Shown here: piece after piece, positions 8,008-16,076 of the stretch | How the letters are laid out: the number at the start of each line of letters is the position of its first letter | How positions within the stretch are numbered: the first letter of the stretch is position 1 | DNA from: Micromonospora sediminimaris | GTDB lineage: Bacteria > Actinomycetota > Actinomycetes > Mycobacteriales > Micromonosporaceae | NCBI GenBank assembly: GCA_900112325.1 | Contig: FOLJ01000015.1 | Span: 62,001 to 126,000, forward strand | Length of the DNA: 64,000 nt | Direction of reading: 5' to 3' | Position numbers and translations under genes: made by a program | Notes under the pieces: model-generated | Databases searched by the model: none | What the model saw: only the letters and a program-made list of their open reading frames with translations | Told to the model about the DNA's origin: nothing

Positions 8008-8946
8008 TCAGGCGCTGTGGGAGCCGGGGCCGGCCTCGTAGGGGCGGCCCCGCAGGCCACCGGCACGACGGTAGGACACCGAGCCGCCGCCGTTGGCTGC
8101 CTGCGGGAGGTCGGCTGGGCGGTCCAGGCCCATCGCGCTGCGCCGGACGGACTCCCGCTGGGCCGCCAGGCGGCGCTGCGCCTCCCGGCGGGCAGCCGAC
8201 CGGCGCGCCTGCTCCCGGCGTACCTCGGCCTGGCGGGCGGCCAGCCAGGCGGCCTCGCGGGCCAGGGCCCGGCGTCGGCGGCGGTCGGCCACCGCGCGGG
8301 CGCGCAGGTGGACGACGTACACGATCAGCAGGGTGGCGGTGACCGCGAAGCTGATCCAGAAGCCGGGGCCCACGACCAGCACGCCGACCAACTCGACGGC
8401 GTTGAGCAACACCAGCGCGGCCAGCACCCGGCGGCGACGGTAGATGGCCGGGGTGTGGTGGTGCCGCCGGTCGGGGCGGCGGCGGGACCGGCCCCCACCC
8501 GCCGGTACGGCGCGCAACCGGCTCGGCCGACCGGAACGTCGGGGCAGCGCGCGCCCGGCCGCCCCACCCCGCGCTGCCTCACCGGTGCGGCCATCACCTG
8601 CGTCATCAGCGGGACGTGAGCGCGGTACCCGGCCGGGCGCCGCACCCGCACGAGGCGGCGTGGGAACCGCGCGCCGCAGGGCGGGCGGGCCGGAGACCGG
8701 GGTGGCCAGCTCTCCCGAGTCGGGATCCTCGCTGAGCGTGATCACCAGGGCGCGGGACGGGTTGACCGGTCGCCGGCCGGGGACAGTGCGACGGCGTCGG
8801 CGGCGCTGGAGCACCCGCGCCGTCGACTGCGCCCGCTCCGCCACCAGCCGCTCGGCGGCGTCGTACCGGCGGACCAACGCCGGCGCGAGGGCGAGCAGCC
8901 CGGCGGCGGCGAGGACGGCGAGGAGCACCGAGGTCGGCACCCTCAC
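8008..8946 (-). CDS. SepX/GlpR-like divisome membrane protein
   Basis: The start is one of two GTG codons (8946 or 8940) behind GGGAGGG; the protein has about 310 residues. It has an N-terminal transmembrane segment (VLLAVLAAAGLLALA), a long Arg/Pro-rich cytoplasmic linker, a pair of transmembrane segments around VLAALVLLNAVELVGVLVV and ISFAVTATLLIVYVV, and a strongly basic, Arg/Ala-rich coiled tail. The position at the end of a galU-glp-rimJ cluster matches the gene known as sepX in Streptomyces and glpR in Corynebacterium. There it is the membrane receptor for the gephyrin-like protein Glp and acts with FtsZ at division sites. Family assignment rests mostly on synteny and topology. Confidence 0.75.
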   Translation of the reverse strand: MRVPTSVLLAVLAAAGLLALAPALVRRYDAAERLVAERAQSTARVLQRRRRRRTVPGRRPVNPSRALVITLSEDPDSGELATPVSGPPALRRAVPTPPRAGAAPGRVPRSRPADDAGDGRTGEAARGGAAGRALPRRSGRPSRLRAVPAGGGRSRRRPDRRHHHTPAIYRRRRVLAALVLLNAVELVGVLVVGPGFWISFAVTATLLIVYVVHLRARAVADRRRRRALAREAAWLAARQAEVRREQARRSAARREAQRRLAAQRESVRRSAMGLDRPADLPQAANGGGSVSYRRAGGLRGRPYEAGPGSHSA

Positions 8947-9124
8947 CCCTCCCGTCACCAGATTCGGAGCAAGCGCCGACCGGCCGCAGGATCTTTCACC
9001 GATCGGCATCGGCGACGTGAATCGTGCGGGGCGGGCAGCGCCTGCCGCAGCTTGCAGTTACCTGAGGTTACGGGTCACCGTCGCCGGAACCGCCGCGCCG
9101 CGCCGATCCCGCACGTGGGACGGC

Positions 9125-9787
9125 TCACGGGGTGCGGGCGCGCAGCCGGTGCCACCGGGCCAGCAGGCCGCCCTCGGCGGCGATCTCCTCGCTGGTCATC
9201 GCGTAGCCGATGTGATCGCGCCAGGCACCGTCGATGTGCATGTAGCGCGCATGGTACGCCTCCTCGCGGAAGCCCAGCTTCTCCACCACCCGACGGGACG
9301 GGCGGTTCTCCGGGCGGATGTTGACCTCGATCCGGTGCAGACCGCCGGAGCCAAACGCGTGGTCGACGGCTAGCGCCAGCGCGGTGGGGATGACCCCTCG
9401 GCCGGCGACCCGCCGGTCCACCCAGTAGCCGACGTACCCGGAGCAGAAAGCCCGACGCACGATGTTGCCCACGTTGATGTGACCGACCAGCCGCTCCACG
9501 CCGTCCTCCTGCAGGCAGACCGCGAACGGCATCCCCTCGCCGGTACGCCCCGAGCGTCGCAGGTCGCGATAGACCCAGCGGAACGTCGCCGGGGAGTTCA
9601 GGTCGTCCCAGTCACCGGGTACCGACGACTCCCAGGGGGCCAGCCACTCCCGGTTGGCCCGGCGCACCTGCGACCAGGCCGCCGCGTCCGACCGCCGGTA
9701 CGGCCGCAGCAGCACCGGGCCGTCGGAGAGCACGGCCGGCCAGCCAGGCGCCCGTCGGAACACCGAACCTCCACTCCCGAGCGTCAC
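9125..9787 (-). CDS. GNAT N-acetyltransferase, RimJ/RimL type
   Basis: The protein has 220 residues. The RimJ-like layout is visible: an N-terminal DGPVLLRPYRRSDAAAW strand, YWVDRRVAGRGVIPTAL (the acetyl-CoA binding R/Q-x-x-G-x-G/A region), HRIEVNIRPENRPSRRVVEKLGF (typical RimJ motif B with N-x-x-S), then EAYHARYMHIDGAWRDH. RimJ-type enzymes acetylate the N-terminal Ala or Ser of ribosomal proteins, but the actinomycete copies next to glp/sepX have no proven target. The stop of the upstream glp gene lies 7 bases before its ATG, so the genes are one operon. Confidence 0.85.
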   Translation of the reverse strand: MTLGSGGSVFRRAPGWPAVLSDGPVLLRPYRRSDAAAWSQVRRANREWLAPWESSVPGDWDDLNSPATFRWVYRDLRRSGRTGEGMPFAVCLQEDGVERLVGHINVGNIVRRAFCSGYVGYWVDRRVAGRGVIPTALALAVDHAFGSGGLHRIEVNIRPENRPSRRVVEKLGFREEAYHARYMHIDGAWRDHIGYAMTSEEIAAEGGLLARWHRLRARTP

Positions 9788-9794
9788 CGGCGGG

Positions 9795-11108
9795 TCACCG
9801 GCGGCGGTCCAGCAGCAACACGTCGACGGTGGAGCCGGCGGCGGCGGCGGTCACCCGCTCGCCGAGAACGAGAAGTCCGTTCGCCTCTGCCAGGCCGGAG
9901 AGCGTGAACGGGCCGCCATTGAGCGGCTGAACAGTGTAACCCCCACCACGCCGCTCAGCGACGTGCGCGGGCCGGAACTCGCGTAGCCCGGCCGGCGAGG
10001 AGACGGTCTCCAGCAGGTGCGCCCGTACGCTGGGACGGAAGACCGGCTCGGCGCCGGCCAGCAGGTTGATCGCGGGCCGGGCCAGCACCTCGAAGCCGAT
10101 CATCGCGGCCCCCGGGTCGCCGGGCAGACACACCACCGGCACCTCCTCGGCACCGACAGTGCCGAACCCGAGGGCGGTACCGGGATAGAGCGCCACGTCG
10201 GTGAAGGTGACCGGACCGGCGCGGCTGCCCTCCCGGCGCGACAGGATCCGACGGACCATGTCGCCCGGCCCGGTGCCGGTGCCGCCGGTCGTGATGATCA
10301 GGTCGGCCCGCAGGGTCTGGTCCTCCAGCAGCCCACGCAGCCCCTCCGGGTCGTCGTCACAGATGCCCACCCGGTAGGCCAGCGCCCCCACCTCCGCCGC
10401 CGCGGCGGTCAGGGCGTGTGAGTTGGCGTCCACGACCTGGCCGGGCTGGCTGGCCCGACCCACGTCGACAAGCTCGTCGCCGGTGGCCACGATCACCACC
10501 CGCGGGCTCGGACGCACCACCACATGGCCGATGCCGGTCGCGGCGAGCACCGCCACCAGGGCCGGCGAGACGTAGGTCCCGGAGCGGGCGAGCAGCGCGC
10601 CGGCGGCCACCTCCTCGCCCGTCCGACGGACCCCGTACCCCCGCTTCGGAACCCGGAAGATCTCCACCGCCGCCATGCCCTGGTCGGTCCACTCCACCGG
10701 GACGACCACGTCGGCGCCGATCGGCAACGGCGCCCCGGCCGCCACCGAGAAACACGAACCCGGGGTGAGTCGGACCGGCCGCCAGCTCGCCGCGCCGAGA
10801 TCACCTACGACATTGAGCCGTACGGTGCGACCGCCCGGCCGACTCGACTGGGCCGGGACGTACCCCACGCCCCGGCCCCCGCCCGAGATGTCCTCCCAGC
10901 GCGCGGCGTACCCGTCGACGGCCGCCTGGTCGAAGGCCGGGAACGAGTGCGGGGCGACGACGTCCTCGGCGAGGACGTTGCCGTACGCCTGGGTGAGGTC
11001 GAGGTCGAGCGGAGGCAGCGCGCGCAACCTGCGCAGCACGCTGCCCAGGTAGTCGGCGAGCGGCGTCAACCCGTTTTCGGCCGCCTCGGCGTCGGCCGTC
11101 GCGGTCAT
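9795..11108 (-). CDS. glp: Gephyrin-like protein Glp (MoeA-type fold)
   Basis: The start is taken at the ATG at 11108 (MTATADAEAAENGLTPLADYL), giving 437 residues. All MoeA/gephyrin E-domain regions are present: QAYGNVLAEDVVAPHSFPAFDQAAVDGYA, the GTPLP-like GAPLPIGADVVVPVEWT, VVIVATGDELVDVG, ITTGGTGTGPGDMV and VVCLPGDPGAAMIGF. A true MoeA would insert molybdenum into molybdopterin. However, this copy is coupled to galU by a 4-base overlap and is followed by rimJ and sepX/glpR, the arrangement in which the protein serves as the FtsZ-binding gephyrin-like divisome factor Glp. A dual role cannot be excluded. Confidence 0.75.
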   Translation of the reverse strand: MTATADAEAAENGLTPLADYLGSVLRRLRALPPLDLDLTQAYGNVLAEDVVAPHSFPAFDQAAVDGYAARWEDISGGGRGVGYVPAQSSRPGGRTVRLNVVGDLGAASWRPVRLTPGSCFSVAAGAPLPIGADVVVPVEWTDQGMAAVEIFRVPKRGYGVRRTGEEVAAGALLARSGTYVSPALVAVLAATGIGHVVVRPSPRVVIVATGDELVDVGRASQPGQVVDANSHALTAAAAEVGALAYRVGICDDDPEGLRGLLEDQTLRADLIITTGGTGTGPGDMVRRILSRREGSRAGPVTFTDVALYPGTALGFGTVGAEEVPVVCLPGDPGAAMIGFEVLARPAINLLAGAEPVFRPSVRAHLLETVSSPAGLREFRPAHVAERRGGGYTVQPLNGGPFTLSGLAEANGLLVLGERVTAAAAGSTVDVLLLDRRR

Positions 11109-12058
11109 GTATTCGGACCGCCCGACGCGTCGGAGTTGACGAACTCGGCCAGCCACTTGCGGAACTCGCTACCCAGGTCCTCGCGGGCGGCGGCGATCTG
11201 GACCACGGTCTGCAGGTAGCCCAGCGGCATGCCGGTGTCGTAACGGATGCCGCGGTAGACGATCGCGTGCACCGGTGTGCCCTCGGTACGCAGGATCTCC
11301 ATCGCATCGGTCAGTTGGATCTCACCGCCGCTGCCGGGCTGCGTCCGCCGGATGGCGTCGAAGATCTTGCCGGGCAGCACGTACCGGCCGAGCACGGCGA
11401 GGTTGCTCGGCGCGTCCTCCGGCTTCGGCTTCTCCACCATGCCGGTCACCTTCACGACCTCACCGATGTCGGTCAGCTCGGCCTCGGCCGGCTCGACGGA
11501 GGCGATCCCGTACCGCTTCGTCTCCGCCGGGTCGACCTCGAAGAAGGCGAGCACCACCCCGCCCGTACGCGCCTGGAGTTCCAGCATCGCCGGCAGCAGC
11601 GGCTCGCTGAGGTTTACGAACTCGTCGCCGAGCAGCACCGCGAAGGGCTCGTCGCCGACGTGCGACTCGGCGTACCCGACGGCGTGCCCGAGACCCAACT
11701 GCTCCGGCTGGCGGCAGGTGTAGATGGACGCCAGTTCCTCGGTGCGCTTGACGGCGGCGAGCAGGTCGGGCTTTTCCGCGAGCCGTTCCTCCAGGTCGGG
11801 GCGACGGTCGAAATGGTCCACCATCGACGTCTTGCCTCGGCCGGTGATCAGCAGCACGTCACCGATGCCGGCCTGGGCGGCTTCTTCGACGATGTACTGC
11901 AACACCGGACGGTCGACCACCGGCAGCAGTTCCTTGGGCACGGCCTTGGTGGCCGGCAGGAACCGGGTGGCCAGGCCGGCGGCCGGGATTACGGCCTTGA
12001 CGGCACGGGGACGGCCGGTGGCGGTGGCCGCTGAGGGGTTCGCTGAGTGCTCCGACAT
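11105..12058 (-). CDS. galU: UTP-glucose-1-phosphate uridylyltransferase
   Basis: The protein has 317 residues, full length for bacterial GalU. The nucleotide-binding start AVIPAAGLATRFLPATKAVPKELLP carries the Gly-rich loop and the lysines typical of the family. It is followed by PVLQYIVEEA, ITGRGKTSMVDHFD, GLGHAVGYAE, FAVLLGDEFV (metal-binding Asp) and VVKVTGMVEKP. It makes UDP-glucose from UTP and glucose 1-phosphate for cell-wall and exopolysaccharide synthesis. Its stop overlaps the start of the glp gene (ATGA), placing sugar-nucleotide supply in the same operon as the divisome factors. About 240 bp of non-coding DNA with 33-bp repeats lies upstream. Confidence 0.95.
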   Translation of the reverse strand: MSEHSANPSAATATGRPRAVKAVIPAAGLATRFLPATKAVPKELLPVVDRPVLQYIVEEAAQAGIGDVLLITGRGKTSMVDHFDRRPDLEERLAEKPDLLAAVKRTEELASIYTCRQPEQLGLGHAVGYAESHVGDEPFAVLLGDEFVNLSEPLLPAMLELQARTGGVVLAFFEVDPAETKRYGIASVEPAEAELTDIGEVVKVTGMVEKPKPEDAPSNLAVLGRYVLPGKIFDAIRRTQPGSGGEIQLTDAMEILRTEGTPVHAIVYRGIRYDTGMPLGYLQTVVQIAAAREDLGSEFRKWLAEFVNSDASGGPNT

Positions 12059-12194
12059 GTCGCGAGACTATCGGCCATGGCCCTGCCTCGGCGGGTGAGG
12101 ACCAGAAGACGCGCCGCCCGCCGGACCGGTTCTGCCGGTGCCGATGATCCCCCGGTCCGGCCGGCGGAGCGCCGGTGACCGGCCCCGCCCCGAC

Positions 12195-12345
12195 CGATCT
12201 CAGGCCCAGCCGACGGATCGTCGCCGACAGGTGCGGGCCCGGCCCGAGTAACCGACGCCGACAGGTCCGGGCCCAGCCCGACGATCGTCGCCGGCAGTTC
12301 AGGACCCGGTCGACGGATCGCTGGCGGCGACCGGCATGTCGGGCC
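12195..12345. repeat. Imperfect 33-bp tandem repeat, four copies
   Basis: A unit containing CCGACAGGT/CCGGCAGTT and GGGCCC-GCCCGA recurs with spacings of 33, 33 and 40 bases. It spans the 3' end of the diguanylate cyclase gene and the spacer towards galU. Read leftward, the units encode an 11-residue pattern (GPDMPVAASDP, GPELPATIVGL, GPDLSASVTRA, GPAPVGDDPSA). The extra 7 bases between the first two copies shift the frame, so only the first copy is in the cyclase. Confidence 0.6.
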
Positions 12346-14431
12346 CCGCCCGGGGCAGTCCGTCGACGGGGCTGCGGGCCGCCGCCGGCACCGGTACCTC
12401 ACGGGTCGGCGACGGCTCCCGGGCCGGTGCCAGTCGCCAGGTGTCCCGGCTGGCGGTCTTCGCGGCGTACAGCGCCTCGTCCGCCGCCGCCAACACCTGC
12501 GGGCCGGTGTCGGCGTGATCGGGGAAGACGCCGATGCCGATGGAGACGGTCACCGGGATCGATTCGCGGACACCGGCGTGCCCCACCGCCGTCACCGGGG
12601 TGTCGCGAACGGCCGCGCCGAGCCGTTCGGCGACGATTGTCGCGCCCCGGGCGTCGGTCTCCGGCAGCAGCACCACGAACTCCTCGCCGCCTCGGCGGAA
12701 GGCCAGGTCCACCTCGCGGATCTCACCGCGTACCCGCCGGGCGAACTCGGCAAGCACGGTGTCCCCGGCCGCGTGCCCGTACGTGTCGTTGACCCTCTTG
12801 AACCGGTCCAGGTCGAGGGCGAGCACGCTGACCATGCGGCCGAACCGGCTGGCCCGTTCCACTTCCCGGCGCAGCGACTCCCGCAGGTACCGGTAGTTCC
12901 ACAGCCCGGTCAACGGATCGGTGAGCGACAGTCGTTGCGCCTCCTCGTGTACGCGTACGTTGTCCACGGCGACCGCGGCGTGCCGGGCGAAGGTGCGCAG
13001 GGTGGTCAGGTCGTCGTCGTCGAACTCCTCCCCGCCCAGGCGGTCGTAGAGGGCCAGCACACCCAGCACCACCTCCGCCGGTCGATCCGGCGCGTCGGCC
13101 ACCGGGGCCACACCCGGTGCGTCGCCGGTCGCGTCGGGGGCGGCGAACGGCACCGCGATGTACGTCCGGCAGCGCGGCTCGTCCGGTGCGACGCCTGTCG
13201 ATTCCAGCCGACCTCGCCGGGGCTGACCGGTCGCGGCGACCGCGCCGACCACCCCGCTGCCCAGCGGCACCCGCATCGGCGCGGCACCGGGCTCACTGTC
13301 GTCGAGTCCGGCGCTGCACCGGGCGACGAGTTGCTCACCCTGCTCGGTGAGCAGGACGGCACCGGCCCGGGCCCCGGTCGCGGCGAGCGCGCTGTGCAGG
13401 ATCACCCGCAGGATCCGGGGCAGGTCATGGGTGCTGGCCAGGGTGTCGCCGAGTACGGCAAGGTGGCCGCGCAGCTGGTCCCGGCTGCTGGCCAACGCCG
13501 CCAGGTAGCCACCCGTCTCGCGGGTCATCCGATTGAAGGCGACGGCCAGCCGACCGATCTCGTCGCCGCTGCGTACCGGCACCCGGGCGGTGAGATCGCC
13601 GGTGGCGACCCGGTCCGCCGCACCGGCCAGTTCCACAAGCGGCCGGGTGGTGACCCGGGCCAGCCGCCAGGCCACGGCCACCCCCAGCAGGGCAGCCATC
13701 AGCACCACGGTGACCAGCACCGCGTGCAGGCCGGGCGGCTGGTCACTGGGCACCGAGAGCACCAGGGGCAGTGGCTGCCCCACGGTCGGGCCAGCACGGC
13801 GCACGTACCGACCGTCGGTGGTGCCGGTGACATGCTCGTCGCGCAGGGAGGCCGCAGCGGCGAGCACCGCGTCCCGACCGGTGCCGGACTCGGTGGTGTG
13901 GGCCACCTGGATGGGGGCGAGCCCGTCGAGCAGGGTCACCGCCACCCCGGTCGCCGCGGCGAGCCGCGCGACGAAGGCGGGATCGATCGGGAGGGCGGCG
14001 GCGACCGTACCCAGTGCCGAGCCGGCGGCGTCACGCAGCTGCACCCGCACCACGAGGGCACTCACCGGACCGCCGGGCGCGGCGCGCGCCGTGCAGTCCC
14101 GCCAGGGGGCCGGGGGCGGGTCGGGGGTGGCGTAGCTGACCCGGCCGGTCACGTCGGTGACGAGCACCGCGGCGGCCAGGCCACGACTCACCACCTGAGC
14201 AGCGGTTCCGGCGTGGTCGGCGGTGACGGCGACCGCGTCGGCGGCGGCGCGTAGCTGCTGGCAGAGGGCGTCGATCGAGGTACGGACGGCCGTTGCGGCC
14301 ACCGCCAGCCGCTCGGTGGCACGGCTGCGGTCGACCGCCGCCACGGTGGAGGCGACGAAGACGGCACCGAGCAGGACCGGGCCGAGCGCCACCGCCAGGA
14401 AGGCTGCGGTCAACCGCCCGCGTAGCGTCAA
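12299..14431 (-). CDS. Membrane diguanylate cyclase (HAMP-GAF-GGDEF)
   Basis: Taken from the TTG at 14431 (no better start is near; the upstream purine run is a weak ribosome site), giving 710 residues. Order: transmembrane segment near residues 8-26, an extracytoplasmic sensor region of about 200 residues, a second transmembrane segment, HAMP (PLVELAGAADRVATGDLTARVP), a GAF domain, and a GGDEF domain with an active GGEEF at residues 581-585. The I-site REVD sits 5 residues before GGEEF, so product inhibition by c-di-GMP is expected. There is no EAL domain. It should make c-di-GMP, which in filamentous actinomycetes controls development through BldD. The start codon is the least certain point. 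Confidence 0.85.
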   Translation of the reverse strand: MTLRGRLTAAFLAVALGPVLLGAVFVASTVAAVDRSRATERLAVAATAVRTSIDALCQQLRAAADAVAVTADHAGTAAQVVSRGLAAAVLVTDVTGRVSYATPDPPPAPWRDCTARAAPGGPVSALVVRVQLRDAAGSALGTVAAALPIDPAFVARLAAATGVAVTLLDGLAPIQVAHTTESGTGRDAVLAAAASLRDEHVTGTTDGRYVRRAGPTVGQPLPLVLSVPSDQPPGLHAVLVTVVLMAALLGVAVAWRLARVTTRPLVELAGAADRVATGDLTARVPVRSGDEIGRLAVAFNRMTRETGGYLAALASSRDQLRGHLAVLGDTLASTHDLPRILRVILHSALAATGARAGAVLLTEQGEQLVARCSAGLDDSEPGAAPMRVPLGSGVVGAVAATGQPRRGRLESTGVAPDEPRCRTYIAVPFAAPDATGDAPGVAPVADAPDRPAEVVLGVLALYDRLGGEEFDDDDLTTLRTFARHAAVAVDNVRVHEEAQRLSLTDPLTGLWNYRYLRESLRREVERASRFGRMVSVLALDLDRFKRVNDTYGHAAGDTVLAEFARRVRGEIREVDLAFRRGGEEFVVLLPETDARGATIVAERLGAAVRDTPVTAVGHAGVRESIPVTVSIGIGVFPDHADTGPQVLAAADEALYAAKTASRDTWRLAPAREPSPTREVPVPAAARSPVDGLPRAGPDMPVAASDPSTGS

Positions 14432-14549
14432 CGCTTCCCCTTCCCCCCGGAAGTTGCGCGACCGATACCTGCGATGCTGACACAGAGCGACGGCGGGACG
14501 AGCGTTGCGTGAGGAGTGTTGCGTGCCGGAATTTGCTGAAGGAGCGGAA

Positions 14550-15179
14550 GTGGCGCATGACGCGAAGCGCGTCGCGCGAGTCGGGCTGCTCGCGCAACGT
14601 CGCGCCCGCACCGAAGACGAGCGCGCGGCCGCTGCGGCGCGCGTCCAGGCCGAGCTGACTTTCCTGGTACGCCGGCTGCGGCCGGGCCGGGTGGCCGCGT
14701 ACGCCCCGGTCGGTGCGGAACCGGGTGGGCCGGACCTGCCGACGCTGCTCGCCGACGCGTTGCCCGCCGGGGCGGATCTGCTGCTGCCGGTGCTCCGCGA
14801 CGATCTCGACCTGGACTGGGCCGCCTGGGACGGGCCGCAGGCGATGGTCGCCGCCGGGCGGGGCATCCGCGAGCCGGTCGGGCGCCGGCTGGGCGTCGCG
14901 GCCGTCGCCACCGCCGACCTGGTGGTGGTGCCGGCGCTGGCGGTGGACCGACGGGGGGTCCGCCTGGGTCGCGGCGGCGGGTCGTACGACCGCGCCCTGG
15001 CGCGGGTGCCGGCGACCGCCCTCACGGTGACGCCGCTGTACGACGGCGAGCTGCTTGCCGAGTTGCCGGCCGAGCCGCACGACCAGCCGGTACGGGCGGT
15101 GGTCACGCCGACCCACGGCCTGCTGACCCTCTCGGGTGTCGTGCCCCACACTTCCGCTGGACGAATCGGGGGGCGATGA
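14550..15179 (+). CDS. 5-formyltetrahydrofolate cyclo-ligase
   Basis: The GTG at 14550 is chosen because AAGGAG lies 6 bases before it, giving 209 residues. Family features are the N-terminal basic helix that ends in RARTEDERAAAAARVQ, the AAYAPVGAEPGGPDLPTLL region, and the signature LVVVPALAVDRRGVRLGRGGGSYDRAL, which holds the ATP/folate-binding Gly-rich loop. It converts 5-formyl-THF to 5,10-methenyl-THF using ATP. It is divergent from the diguanylate cyclase. The fmdB gene follows after a CIRCE element, an arrangement that leaves fmdB under separate heat-shock-type control. Confidence 0.9.
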   Translation: MAHDAKRVARVGLLAQRRARTEDERAAAAARVQAELTFLVRRLRPGRVAAYAPVGAEPGGPDLPTLLADALPAGADLLLPVLRDDLDLDWAAWDGPQAMVAAGRGIREPVGRRLGVAAVATADLVVVPALAVDRRGVRLGRGGGSYDRALARVPATALTVTPLYDGELLAELPAEPHDQPVRAVVTPTHGLLTLSGVVPHTSAGRIGGR

Positions 15180-15186
15180 CGCACCA

Positions 15187-15213
15187 TTGGCACTCGAATA
15201 CGTCGAGTGCCAA
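15187..15213 (+). promoter_or_regulatory. CIRCE element (HrcA operator) upstream of fmdB
   Basis: TTGGCACTC, 9 bases, GAGTGCCAA: a perfect 9-bp inverted repeat with exactly the N9 spacer of the CIRCE operator (consensus TTAGCACTC-N9-GAGTGCTAA; actinomycete sites often have GG/CC at the third and fourth positions). The dyad extends to 12 bp. It ends 27 bases before the fmdB GTG, a position like that in groES leaders. Confidence 0.75.
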
Positions 15214-15240
15214 TCGGCCGTGCCAGATCCGGAGGAGAAC

Positions 15241-15624
15241 GTGCCCACGTACCAGTACGCCTGCACCGCGTGCGGTCACCAGCTCGAGGCGGTGCAGTCC
15301 TTCTCTGACGAGCCGCTGACCGACTGCCCGGCGTGCGAGGGACGACTGCGCAAGCTGTTCAACTCGGTCGGCATCGTCTTCAAGGGCTCGGGTTTCTACC
15401 GCACCGACTCCCGCTCCTCGGCCTCGGAGACCACGTCGAACGGGTCCAGCGGCAAGTCGGAGTCGGCGTCCTCCGGCTCGAATTCGTCGAACGGTTCCAG
15501 CTCGTCCGGTTCCACCACGTCCAACGGCGGCTCGTCCGGTGCCGGCAGCGGGTCGTCCGGGGGTTCGTCGGGAGGATCCTCCGGCGGCGCGAGCAAGCCG
15601 ACCGCCACGGCCAGTTCCTCCTGA
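15241..15624 (+). CDS. FmdB-family zinc-ribbon protein with Ser/Gly tail
   Basis: The GTG at 15241 follows GGAGGAG at ideal spacing; 127 residues. The first 60 residues are a CxxC zinc ribbon of the FmdB type: PTYQYACTACGHQLE, then DCPACEGRLRKLFNSVGIVFKGSGFY. The rest is a low-complexity Ser/Gly/Thr tail ending SKPTATASSS. FmdB proteins are widespread, small and functionally obscure, with proposed regulatory or protein-quality roles. A CIRCE operator just upstream suggests HrcA heat-shock control, which would fit a stress-linked role. Confidence 0.85.
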   Translation: MPTYQYACTACGHQLEAVQSFSDEPLTDCPACEGRLRKLFNSVGIVFKGSGFYRTDSRSSASETTSNGSSGKSESASSGSNSSNGSSSSGSTTSNGGSSGAGSGSSGGSSGGSSGGASKPTATASSS

Positions 15625-15734
15625 CCGGTCACCGGTGCCAGGCCGGCCGGGACGGGCGCTCACGGCCTCTTCGCCGCCCTGCACCGAGCCGGCCTGCGGC
15701 ATCAGCCTTCCCGGTGCGAGCGGCTGGCCCGGGC

Positions 15735-15908
15735 TCAGTCCCAGTGTGGCGGGCGCTCGGCGAGCAGCCAGTCGTCGTTGCCGCCGGCCCGCTCGCCCCA
15801 CCCGTGGTCGGTGTCGTCCGCCGTCTGCTCCGGTAGCACCACGAAGTCGTCGGTCAACTCGACCGCACGATCGTCATCGCCCCGCCTATCGGATTCGCGA
15901 GTGCTCAC
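15735..15908 (-). CDS. Small acidic hypothetical protein
   Basis: 57 residues from the GTG at 15908. The protein is strongly acidic and hydrophilic (DRRGDDDRAVELTDDF) and ends in NDDWLLAERPPHWD, a compact Trp-containing tail that looks conserved rather than random. No signal peptide or membrane segment is present. I do not recognise a domain. It lies divergently from the next gene across a hairpin repeat. It could be an accidental frame, but the GC pattern in third positions supports coding. Confidence 0.5.
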   Translation of the reverse strand: MSTRESDRRGDDDRAVELTDDFVVLPEQTADDTDHGWGERAGGNDDWLLAERPPHWD

Positions 15909-15951
15909 GAGCGGCAAGACTAACGCAGCTGCGGCGCTGAAGAATCCCGAG

Positions 15952-16009
15952 CAACTTCGGCGATGGTGCTGGGTCTCGCTCGCGCGAGGCAGCACCATCG
16001 CCGAAGTTG
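15952..16009. repeat. 20-bp palindromic repeat (hairpin), copies D/E of the interspersed family
   Basis: A perfect 20-bp inverted repeat: 15952-15971 pairs with 15990-16009 across an 18-base loop that itself contains CTCG/CGAG. The right arm with its flank reads GAGGCAGCACCATCGCCGAA, a variant of the element found near 7945 and 37566. It lies between divergent small genes, so a simple terminator role is unlikely. Confidence 0.65.
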
Positions 16010-16076
16010 TCCGAGCCAACCGCTACGGGCGCGGCCTGACGGTGTGGCGATGAGGTGGTTGGTAGCGTCGGACGGC

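Noticed and set aside
9795..11108. Call as a plain MoeA for molybdenum cofactor synthesis
   Set aside because: No other moa/moe gene is near and the galU-rimJ-sepX context fits the divisome protein Glp better, though a dual role is possible.
12515..14254. Rightward frame of 579 codons opposite the diguanylate cyclase
   Set aside because: Antisense shadow with Gly/Arg/His-rich low-complexity product; the leftward frame carries HAMP, GAF and GGEEF motifs.
15396..15632. Leftward acidic frame of 78 codons opposite fmdB
   Set aside because: Reads the Ser/Gly-rich repeat tail of fmdB in antisense; composition artefact.
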